This document shows positions 7,825 to 14,826 of a stretch of 15,415 nt of DNA, piece by piece. Numbering within the stretch: position 1 is the first letter of the stretch; every line of letters starts with the position of its first letter. Location: contig JBKEDH010000117.1 in NCBI GenBank assembly GCA_047975295.1, positions 1 to 15,415 of the forward strand, given 5' to 3'. Under the pieces are notes generated by a model. It ran no database searches, was not told the origin of the DNA, and worked only from the letters and a program-made list of their open reading frames with translations. Both the position numbers and the translations under genes were made by a program. The stretch comes from JBKEDH01 sp047975295. Its GTDB lineage: Bacteria; Bacteroidota; Bacteroidia; Flavobacteriales; Flavobacteriaceae.

Positions 7825-9621
7825 CTAATCATTAAGTTTTAAAACTGCCATAAATGCTTGCTGCGGAATTTCCACATTACCTACCTGACGCATACGTTTT
7901 TTACCTTTTTTCTGTTTTTCCAACAGTTTACGTTTACGGGAAATATCGCCACCATAACATTTTGCCGTTACATCTTTACGGAGAGCCTTAATGGTTTCGC
8001 GCGAAATAATTTTGGCTCCAACGGCAGCCTGAATGGGAATATCGAATTGTTGGCGCGGAATGAGTTCTTTTAGTTTTTCACACATTTTTCGGCCAACGGT
8101 CTGTGCATTTTCTGCATGTATCAATGCCGAAAGGGCATCTACGGGTTGGGCATTTAATAAAATATCTAAACGTACCAATTTGGAAGGTCTCATCCCAATA
8201 GGATGATAATCGAACGATGCATAACCTTTTGATACGGTTTTAAGCCTATCGTAAAAATCGAAAACAATTTCGGCCAAGGGCATTTCAAAAGTCAATTCTA
8301 CACGTTCGGGGGTTAAGTACGTCTGATTGACTATAATACCTCGTTTTTCGATGCATAACGACATGACATTACCAATAAAATCGGATTTTGTAATGATGGT
8401 GGCTTTAATATAGGGCTCTTCGACACGGTTAAGCGTTGATGGATCTGGGAGATCGGATGGATTGTTAACGATAATAACCTCATCCGGATTTTTATTGGTA
8501 AAGGCGTGGTACGATACGTTGGGTACCGTGGTAATTACGGTCATATCGAACTCGCGTTCCAAACGTTCCTGTATAATTTCCATGTGCAGCATACCCAAAA
8601 ACCCACACCTGAAACCAAAGCCCAAAGCAGCTGAACTTTCGGGTTGGAACACCAATGAGGCATCGTTAAGCTGGAGTTTTTCCATGGAAGCACGAAGTTC
8701 TTCAAAATCTTCGGTATCAACAGGGTAAATTCCGGCAAAAACCATAGGTTTTACATCTTCGAAACCCGAAACCACATTCTTTGTGGGATTGGCAAAATCG
8801 GTAATAGTATCGCCTACCTTTACTTCTTTGGCCGTTTTAATACCTGTAATCAGGTAACCCACATCTCCCGTTTTTATGTTCTGCTTGGCTACTTGCGTTA
8901 ACTTTAGTGTGCCTACTTCATCGGCATAATAATCGTTGGTCGTGGCAGCAAATTTAATGTGCTGTCCTTTTTTTATTTCGCCATCAAACACCCTAAAATA
9001 AGTTTCGACACCCCGAAATGTATTATAAACCGAATCGAAAATTAATGCCCGCAATGGCGCATTGGGATCGCCCTTAGGGGCAGGAATACGCTCGATAATG
9101 GCTGCAAGAATATTATCGACACCAAAACCCGTTTTCCCACTAGCATGGATAACCTCTTCGGGGCTACAGCCCAATAAATCGACAATATCGTCGGTTACTT
9201 CTTCAGGGTTGGCACTTGGTAAATCGACTTTGTTGAGTATTGGAATAATTTCTAAATCGTTTTCCAAGGCCAGATATAAATTAGAAATGGTTTGTGCTTG
9301 GATACTTTGGGCAGCATCGACAATAAGAAGAGCACCTTCGCAAGCAGCAATACTTCTGGAAACCTCGTAACTAAAATCGACATGCCCGGGCGTATCAATC
9401 AAATTTAAAATATAATTTTCGCCGTTATGTACATAATCCATTTGTATGGCGTGCGACTTAATGGTAATGCCACGCTCGCGTTCCAAATCCATATTGTCCA
9501 ACAACTGGTCTTGTTTTTCCCTTGCTGTTACCGAACCCGTAAAATCCAATAAACGGTCGGCAAGCGTGCTTTTACCGTGATCGATATGTGCTATAATGCA
9601 AAAATTTCTAATGTTCTTCAT
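7825..9621 (-). CDS. lepA: Elongation factor 4 (LepA), ribosomal back-translocase GTPase
   Basis: A complete 598-residue translational GTPase, the normal length for LepA/EF4, which acts on stalled or early elongating ribosomes. The G domain is intact: P-loop AHIDHGKST (11-19), switch I GITI (51-54), DTPGH (76-80) and NKVD (130-133). Domain II, the EF-G-like domains and the LepA-specific C-terminal domain follow. The C-terminal domain shows the basic segment CYGGDISRKRKLLEKQKKGK and the typical ending VEIPQQAF. The start MKNIRNFCIIAHIDHGKST matches the family. It heads the minus-strand block, is divergent from the plug-domain gene at 9791, and is upstream of the glycogen genes, probably only by position. 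A TAnnTTTG box lies 28 bases upstream. Confidence 0.98.
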   Translation of the reverse strand: MKNIRNFCIIAHIDHGKSTLADRLLDFTGSVTAREKQDQLLDNMDLERERGITIKSHAIQMDYVHNGENYILNLIDTPGHVDFSYEVSRSIAACEGALLIVDAAQSIQAQTISNLYLALENDLEIIPILNKVDLPSANPEEVTDDIVDLLGCSPEEVIHASGKTGFGVDNILAAIIERIPAPKGDPNAPLRALIFDSVYNTFRGVETYFRVFDGEIKKGQHIKFAATTNDYYADEVGTLKLTQVAKQNIKTGDVGYLITGIKTAKEVKVGDTITDFANPTKNVVSGFEDVKPMVFAGIYPVDTEDFEELRASMEKLQLNDASLVFQPESSAALGFGFRCGFLGMLHMEIIQERLEREFDMTVITTVPNVSYHAFTNKNPDEVIIVNNPSDLPDPSTLNRVEEPYIKATIITKSDFIGNVMSLCIEKRGIIVNQTYLTPERVELTFEMPLAEIVFDFYDRLKTVSKGYASFDYHPIGMRPSKLVRLDILLNAQPVDALSALIHAENAQTVGRKMCEKLKELIPRQQFDIPIQAAVGAKIISRETIKALRKDVTAKCYGGDISRKRKLLEKQKKGKKRMRQVGNVEIPQQAFMAVLKLND

Positions 9622-9649
9622 AAATAAATAACTACCCAGATATAATTTG

Positions 9650-9657
9650 CAAATATA
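9650..9657 (-). promoter_or_regulatory. Bacteroidota -7 box upstream of lepA
   Basis: The minus strand reads TATATTTG, an exact match to the Bacteroidota sigma-ABfr -7 consensus TAnnTTTG, 28 bases before the lepA ATG. No clear TTG -33 element is seen at the expected spacing. The box overlaps a perfect 10-bp palindrome ATTTGCAAAT (9645-9654). Confidence 0.5.
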
Positions 9658-9706
9658 AGGGATTTACCATTTTAATTATGCCTATTGATTAAAGGTGTGT
9701 ACAAAA

Positions 9707-9716
9707 TTTTTTTTTT
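9707..9716 (+). repeat. T10 homopolymer upstream of the plug-domain gene
   Basis: Ten consecutive Ts lie 74 bases before the ATG of the secreted plug-domain gene, in the divergent lepA/9791 intergenic region. A weak promoter-like TATATTTT (9730-9737) lies 13 bases further on. Length changes in such a tract could alter promoter spacing, but AT-rich intergenic DNA produces runs like this by chance. Confidence 0.6.
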
Positions 9717-9790
9717 ACCAAAATCGTTCTATATTTTTACTCAAATCTTTCATCTCATTTTTTTCATAAAACCTTTAAAAATATTACTTG

Positions 9791-12226
9791 ATGAAAAATC
9801 ATCTAAATAGACAAGGATCTCTGTTTTTTAAATTTTTTTTTATATTCATTCCTATTCTTGTAATAAATGCCCAACATAGGGACTGGGATTCCAACATTGA
9901 AAAAATCTATATTCATACAGATAGAGACCACTACACCATAGGAGAAACACTTTGGTACAAAGCGTATTCAGTATTAGCACAAAATAATCTGATGTACAAT
10001 AAAGGTAATGTGCTGTACGTTGAACTAATTTCGCCCAAAAAAGAAATAGTAGTTCAAAACAAGACCTTTTTAAGAAACGGTTTGGGGCATGGCGATTTTA
10101 AAATAACCGACTCTCTATTTACAAAAACAGGTACTTATCAACTACGGGCTTACACCAATTGGAACCGCAATTTTGGAGATGACTTTGTTTTTAAGAAAAA
10201 TATAGAAATTTTAGATGTTTTTGAAACTAAAAATCAAAACACCACTACTATCAATTTAATATCCGAAAGCGGCCAAAACTCTATAAATACATGCCAAAAT
10301 TTTAAAATTCAATTTTTTCCGGAAGGAGGCAATCTAATAGAAGGTGTTACAAGTATTGTTGCCTTTAAAGCTGAAGACCTAAACGGAAACCCAATTAATG
10401 TAACTGGTAGGGTTTTGGATTCGGGAGGCAAGCTGATATCATTTCTATCAAGCTTTCATGATGGCATGGGAACATTTAAAATAAAACCTAATATAAAAGA
10501 ACAATATACTGCCAATATAGAAACTTTAAATGGCAGTAAAATAAAAATAAGCCTTCCTAAGGTAAGTAAACAGGGCTATCTACTAAGTGTACAAAAAAAC
10601 AAAGACAAAGTTTTTATTAGTGCTAAAACCAACCAAGAAACCTTATTGTCACAACCCAATGCAACACTTACTATAATTTGTTCCTCCCAAGGCACTACAT
10701 ATTTTGAAGGTGTATTGCCACCACTTAAATCGACTTCATCATCTATTGAGTTACCTATAACTAATTTACCTGAAGGTATTGCTCAAATTACACTTTACGA
10801 TTCCAGTAATATACCCCAAAGTGAGCGGCTATTTTATATTGAAAAAGAACACGATCTGGAAATTACACTAACAACCGATAAAAGTGTTTACAAACCAAAT
10901 GAGAAAATTAATGTAAATATAACTTCGCAAACTAAAGCCGGTAAACCGGTAGCTGCAAGTTTATCGCTAAGCGCAGTTGATTTTGGTACGTTAGGCAATA
11001 ATGAAAACACCAATATTTGTTCGTATTTTTTAATAGAATCTGATATTAAAGGAACCATTCACAACCCAACGTATTATTTTAACCCAAACAACCCCAATAG
11101 ATTGGAGTTTTTAGATTTATTGCTATTAACGCAAGGTTGGCGAGATTTTATATGGAAAACATCTCCTAAAAAAAGCAAACAAAATTATAAAGCAGAATAC
11201 GGATTTGATATTTCGGGTTTTACAAAACACTCCAACAGCACCAAACCTATGGTTAACAATGTCGTATCTTTAACCTTGATAAATAAATACGGTATAAACA
11301 TATTGAAAGACACAACCGATACCTTAGGACGATTTAAGTTTGAAAATATAATAACCGTAGGAGAAACATCCTTGTTTTTGGCCTCTAAAAACAGTAAGGG
11401 TGAAAAAAATGGAAACATAATACTAAATAATAGTTCCATACCTTCCTTACCTGTTCATTTTAGTTCGGATACCTTATATGGCAAAATCCATAAAATCAAT
11501 AATACTATAAAAGAAAATATGTACAAAAAGTATGTTGCTTTTGGTATAACCCCCAAACATCTTTTAGATACAGTTAAAATAATGGCGACCAAAAAAGAGG
11601 AAACACCCAATTATTATGGCCCGGCAGATAGAACGTATGTTGTTGACGATACATGGCCTAGCTTTACGGATATATTTGAACTTCTGCGATATGCTGTTCC
11701 CAATATTATCATTACAAACGAACAAAAAATTGTATTTTCAAGGTTCTCAAATTCATCATTTAATTCAGGAGAAGAAATTGCACATATTGTTATTGATGGA
11801 GTTTTTGCTTACGAGCAAATAGGTTTGGAGTCCGTTCATCCAACCGATGTTAAAACAATCGAAGTTTTTAAAGAAAATAGCGCTTCTTTTTTTGGATTAA
11901 ATGGTGCCTATGGTGCTATTGTTATCACTACAAAACAAAGAAAATCATCCTATACAAATAAAAAAGTGAAGGGTTCGATAGCAAAAAAAATAGATGGATT
12001 TTACGATGCCCGAGTTTTTTATGTGTCCGATTCAGAAAATAAAAACAGAGAAAGCGATATACGTAATACATTGTATTGGAATCCTTATGTGCACCCAAAT
12101 AAAAATGGTGTTTTTCAAACTTCATATTTCAACAGCAATATAAAAACTAAAGTAAAAATAAATCTACAGGGCCTTACCCAAAATGGCATACCTGTAGTAA
12201 AAACAATAGATTACAAAATAGAATAG
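9791..12226 (+). CDS. Secreted MG2/A2M-like protein with a TonB-receptor plug domain, no barrel
   Basis: An 811-residue exported protein of a Bacteroidota family usually labelled TonB-dependent receptor plug domain protein; function unknown. Order: signal peptide (about 1-27, KFFFIFIPILVINA then QH); MG2-like domain starting IYIHTDRDHYTIGETLWYKAY (about 40-140); FFPEGGNLIEGV region (about 175-250); second MG-like unit LTTDKSVYKPNEKI (about 360-400); the family motif LTQGWRDFIW (447-456); a carboxypeptidase-regulatory-like fold (about 475-535); plug domain (about 618-715) with HIVIDGV, TIEVFKENSASFFGLNGAYG and IVITTK; and a last Ig-like domain with TLYWNPYVHPNKNG. No outer-membrane barrel or TonB box follows, so it cannot be a transporter by itself. 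ATG 9791 is preferred over TTG 9788, directly in front of it. Codons look more AT-rich than in its neighbours. A T9 run sits in the signal-peptide codons. Confidence 0.88.
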   Translation: MKNHLNRQGSLFFKFFFIFIPILVINAQHRDWDSNIEKIYIHTDRDHYTIGETLWYKAYSVLAQNNLMYNKGNVLYVELISPKKEIVVQNKTFLRNGLGHGDFKITDSLFTKTGTYQLRAYTNWNRNFGDDFVFKKNIEILDVFETKNQNTTTINLISESGQNSINTCQNFKIQFFPEGGNLIEGVTSIVAFKAEDLNGNPINVTGRVLDSGGKLISFLSSFHDGMGTFKIKPNIKEQYTANIETLNGSKIKISLPKVSKQGYLLSVQKNKDKVFISAKTNQETLLSQPNATLTIICSSQGTTYFEGVLPPLKSTSSSIELPITNLPEGIAQITLYDSSNIPQSERLFYIEKEHDLEITLTTDKSVYKPNEKINVNITSQTKAGKPVAASLSLSAVDFGTLGNNENTNICSYFLIESDIKGTIHNPTYYFNPNNPNRLEFLDLLLLTQGWRDFIWKTSPKKSKQNYKAEYGFDISGFTKHSNSTKPMVNNVVSLTLINKYGINILKDTTDTLGRFKFENIITVGETSLFLASKNSKGEKNGNIILNNSSIPSLPVHFSSDTLYGKIHKINNTIKENMYKKYVAFGITPKHLLDTVKIMATKKEETPNYYGPADRTYVVDDTWPSFTDIFELLRYAVPNIIITNEQKIVFSRFSNSSFNSGEEIAHIVIDGVFAYEQIGLESVHPTDVKTIEVFKENSASFFGLNGAYGAIVITTKQRKSSYTNKKVKGSIAKKIDGFYDARVFYVSDSENKNRESDIRNTLYWNPYVHPNKNGVFQTSYFNSNIKTKVKINLQGLTQNGIPVVKTIDYKIE
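9833..9841 (+). repeat. T9 homopolymer inside the signal-peptide codons
   Basis: Nine Ts encode three successive Phe residues (KFFFIF) near the N-terminus of the secreted plug-domain protein. Loss of one T leads to TAA about 10 codons later, and gain of one T leads to TAG about 16 codons later. Slippage here would therefore switch the protein off completely. Confidence 0.7.
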
Positions 12227-12275
12227 TAATATACCAACACTTCAAGCCAAATACATACAATTACTTAAAATGATG

Positions 12276-12283
12276 TATTTTTG
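12276..12283 (+). promoter_or_regulatory. Bacteroidota -7 box just upstream of dusB GTG start
   Basis: TATTTTTG exactly matches TAnnTTTG and ends 16 bases before the GTG at 12300. It lies inside the reading frame if the upstream ATG (12270 or 12273) is taken as start, so it supports the GTG start with a short leader of about 10 bases. No clear TTG -33 element is seen. Confidence 0.45.
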
Positions 12284-12299
12284 TGCTAAAAATAATACC

Positions 12300-13295
12300 G
12301 TGGTAAAAATTGGCCATATAGAACTTCCCGAATTTCCATTGCTATTGGCTCCTATGGAAGATGTAAGCGACCCACCGTTCCGTGCGCTATGCAAAGAACA
12401 GGGAGCCGATGTGGTTTACACCGAATTTGTATCGAGCGAGGGATTGATACGCAATGCCACCAAGAGCGTTATGAAACTCGATATTTACGAAAAAGAACGC
12501 CCCGTAGGCATTCAGATATTCGGCGCCAATCTGGATAGTATGTTGCAAACCATAGATATTGTTGCCCAGTCCAACCCCGATATTATTGATATTAATTTTG
12601 GCTGTCCGGTAAAAAAAGTAGTGAGCAAAGGTGCCGGTGCCGGTATTTTAAAGGATGTTTGCCTTATGGAAACCCTTACTGCCGAAATGGTTAAACGCAC
12701 CAATATACCCATTACTGTAAAGACCCGTTTGGGTTGGGACCACAATTCCATAAAAATCGTGGAGGTTGCCGAACGCCTACAAGACGTAGGCTGTAAAGCC
12801 ATAGCCATACACGGCCGTACACGGGCACAAATGTATAAAGGCCACGCCGACTGGAAACCCATTGCCCAAGTAAAAAACAACCCCCGAATGCATATTCCTA
12901 TTTTTGGTAATGGTGATGTAGATACGCCCGAACGTGCCGTAGAAATGCGCGATGAATACGGACTGGACGGTTGTATGATTGGACGTGCCACCATAGGAAA
13001 TCCATGGTTTTTTAAGCAGGTAAAGTACTTTTTTAAAACAGGCGAACATTTGCCTCCCATTTCGTTACAGGAACGTGTGGAAGCTGCACGCCGCCACCTG
13101 CAAATGGCCATAGATTGGAAAGGTGAGACCCTTGGCGTTTTTGAAACCCGCCGACACTACACCAATTATTTTAAGGGTATTCCGCATTTTAAGGAATACC
13201 GTACTAAAATGGTAACCAACGACAATGCTTCGGATGTATTTGCCGTATTTGATGAGGTATTGAAAACATTTGCAGATTATCAGTTTGTGGAGTAA
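12300..13295 (+). CDS. dusB: tRNA-dihydrouridine synthase DusB
   Basis: A flavoenzyme that reduces specific uridines in the tRNA D-loop to dihydrouridine with FMN and NAD(P)H; 331 residues from the GTG start. The TIM barrel shows LLAPMEDVSDPPFR (FMN site, A17-R28), DINFGCPVKKVVSKGAGAG with catalytic C102, VKTRLGW with K141, IHGRTRAQMYKG with H171, FGNGDVDT (from 202) and GCMIGRATIGNPWF, all standard DusB features, followed by the helical C-terminal tRNA-binding domain. The start is a judgement: ATGs at 12270 and 12273 would add 10 residues (MMYFCAKNNT) that I do not recall in homologues, whereas GTG 12300 gives the familiar MVKIG-IELPEFPLLLAPM opening and follows a TATTTTTG promoter box. It lies 73 bases after the plug-domain gene, probably with its own promoter. 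Confidence 0.95.
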   Translation: MVKIGHIELPEFPLLLAPMEDVSDPPFRALCKEQGADVVYTEFVSSEGLIRNATKSVMKLDIYEKERPVGIQIFGANLDSMLQTIDIVAQSNPDIIDINFGCPVKKVVSKGAGAGILKDVCLMETLTAEMVKRTNIPITVKTRLGWDHNSIKIVEVAERLQDVGCKAIAIHGRTRAQMYKGHADWKPIAQVKNNPRMHIPIFGNGDVDTPERAVEMRDEYGLDGCMIGRATIGNPWFFKQVKYFFKTGEHLPPISLQERVEAARRHLQMAIDWKGETLGVFETRRHYTNYFKGIPHFKEYRTKMVTNDNASDVFAVFDEVLKTFADYQFVE

Positions 13296-13336
13296 ACAAA
13301 AGCTATTCAATATACTGATAGATAAAGTCTCTAAAA

Positions 13337-13367
13337 TTGGTTTAGTAAATCGGTAAAAATAATTTTG
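13337..13367 (+). promoter_or_regulatory. Strong Bacteroidota promoter for the secreted protein gene
   Basis: A TTG (13337-13339), a 20-base spacer and TAATTTTG (13360-13367) fit the Bacteroidota consensus TTG-N17-23-TAnnTTTG at both elements. The box ends 25 bases before the ATG at 13393, so the leader would be about 18-20 bases. This is the best promoter in the window and indicates separate transcription from dusB. Confidence 0.7.
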
Positions 13368-13392
13368 CTGTTATTTTACATAAATTCACGCT

Positions 13393-14808
13393 ATGCCTAT
13401 ATTTAAAATCCAAAACTTACTTGTTTTCTGCCTTTTATTTCTAACATCCCAAGCGCAACAAATAGAAACAAATGGGATAATCAATTTTAACGAAGAGATA
13501 AAACGGGTAAAATTAATCGATTGGTCGCCATTTAAGAGCCATTCCAAAAAAAGTGAGCAGCGCCTTCTTTTAGGTAAGGTTCTATTAAACAGCAACAAAT
13601 TTGCTTTAACCAATTGGTGGATTCAACGAGGGTTTTCAAACACACTTTCAACTGAATATTTAGATTTAAAAGGCACTACCGAACACTTTATACGTCCAGT
13701 TGCTGCCGAAGCAGAAGCTCTTGCTACATCATTAAAAACCGGCTTATATAATGAAACCATCACTGGCGTACCTACCTTAGAAGCCAAAACCAAAACCATC
13801 CAAATGATTCGTAGTTTGGTAAATGCCCATCTTGCAACCACCAAAAATGGTTGGGGTCGGCAATGGCAATCGGCATTATGGGCAAGTTATACGGCAGCGG
13901 CAGGTTGGATAATGTGGGATAAGCTGGATAAAACCACAAAAAAGGAACTGTTGGCAATGGTTTACAACGAATGCGACTGGATAATGAGCAATAAAGGCTT
14001 AGCCCAAATAAAATTATACAGAGACCTACAGGGCAATATTACGAGTGCCGGCGACACGGGTAGTGAAGAAAATGCTTGGGATGGCTCTATTCTATCGGTG
14101 GCTCTTGCCATGATGCCCGAGCATCCCAATTTTAATTTATGGATGAATAAACTACTGTTTTTGTCACTACACGCCCTTAGCTGCCCCAGCGACACCAAGA
14201 GCAATACAAAATATAATGGCAAAAAATTGAAGGATTGGCTATTGGGTTCCAATATTAATGAAGATGGCACGATTGTAAACCATCATTTTATCCATCCCGA
14301 TTATATGACATCACCCTTTGAATTTAATCCTTCCAAATATTTTTTACTGGCCAAACTAAAAATCCCCAAAGCATTTACTTTAAATGTAGAGCGTGTGTTT
14401 TATGCCTTTGCAAATTTGCCTTTTCGGGTAGGCGATAGTATTACGGGAGGTGTTGTACAACAGCCCGGAGGTTGTATTTTCAAGCCAAACTCTGGCGATA
14501 TTTATTATCCGTTGGGAACAGATTGGGGCAAATGGCGCCGTATGAATTTTGCCATGTTTAATACCGTAACGGCATTTCTTACCAAAAATACCGGCATACA
14601 GAAACGGGCTCTCGATTGGGTAACATTGCAGACCCGAGTAGCATTGGGTATGCAAAACCGTTTTGATGACGGACATACTTATCTGGGCAAAAGCGAAGAT
14701 GGTTTCCCTTCGCGTGAAGAATGGGTAGCACATAAAGCCACCACCAGTTATATTATTGAAACTTTTCGTTTATTGGGCCATACTTCGTTTACCAATAAAA
14801 AATATTAA
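13393..14808 (+). CDS. Secreted protein of unknown function, probably an alpha/alpha-barrel
   Basis: A 471-residue exported protein that I cannot name. A clear Sec signal peptide (about 1-21, LLVFCLLFLTSQA then QQ) with no lipobox cysteine indicates periplasmic or secreted location. The rest is rich in aromatic helices: GRQWQSALWASYTAAAGWIMWD (155-176), a Gly-Asp-acidic motif GDTGSEENAWDGS (220-232), MMPEHPNFNLWMNKLLFLSLHA, then DGTIVNHHFIHPDYM (291-305) and YPLGTDWGKWRRMNFAMFN. Regularly spaced Trp-rich helices with conserved Asp, Glu and His resemble alpha/alpha-toroid polysaccharide lyases or hydrolases. From memory, similar (A/S)EENAW proteins occur in actinobacteria and fungi without firm function. 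A carbohydrate-active role is inference. It has its own strong promoter and converges with the antiporter gene across only 18 bases. Confidence 0.85.
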   Translation: MPIFKIQNLLVFCLLFLTSQAQQIETNGIINFNEEIKRVKLIDWSPFKSHSKKSEQRLLLGKVLLNSNKFALTNWWIQRGFSNTLSTEYLDLKGTTEHFIRPVAAEAEALATSLKTGLYNETITGVPTLEAKTKTIQMIRSLVNAHLATTKNGWGRQWQSALWASYTAAAGWIMWDKLDKTTKKELLAMVYNECDWIMSNKGLAQIKLYRDLQGNITSAGDTGSEENAWDGSILSVALAMMPEHPNFNLWMNKLLFLSLHALSCPSDTKSNTKYNGKKLKDWLLGSNINEDGTIVNHHFIHPDYMTSPFEFNPSKYFLLAKLKIPKAFTLNVERVFYAFANLPFRVGDSITGGVVQQPGGCIFKPNSGDIYYPLGTDWGKWRRMNFAMFNTVTAFLTKNTGIQKRALDWVTLQTRVALGMQNRFDDGHTYLGKSEDGFPSREEWVAHKATTSYIIETFRLLGHTSFTNKKY

Positions 14809-14826
14809 TCTTAAATTTACTTCCTG

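Noticed and set aside
9062..9370. 102-codon + strand open frame inside lepA
   Set aside because: Antisense shadow of the conserved GTPase and domain II codons of lepA.
9788..9790. TTG as start of the plug-domain protein
   Set aside because: An ATG follows immediately in frame at 9791; the TTG adds nothing to the signal peptide.
12270..12299. N-terminal extension MMYFCAKNNT of DusB
   Set aside because: Not family-like and overlaps a promoter box; kept as an alternative start only.
12512..13111. 199-codon open frame antisense to dusB
   Set aside because: It lies wholly inside a well-supported enzyme gene, its translation has no recognisable domain, and its composition reflects the complement of dusB codons.
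14380..14733. 117-codon open frame antisense to the secreted protein gene
   Set aside because: Shadow of the coding strand, with no motif and no promoter box.
14809..14826. Shared terminator between the convergent secreted-protein and antiporter genes
   Set aside because: Only 18 AT-rich bases with no inverted repeat that I can see.
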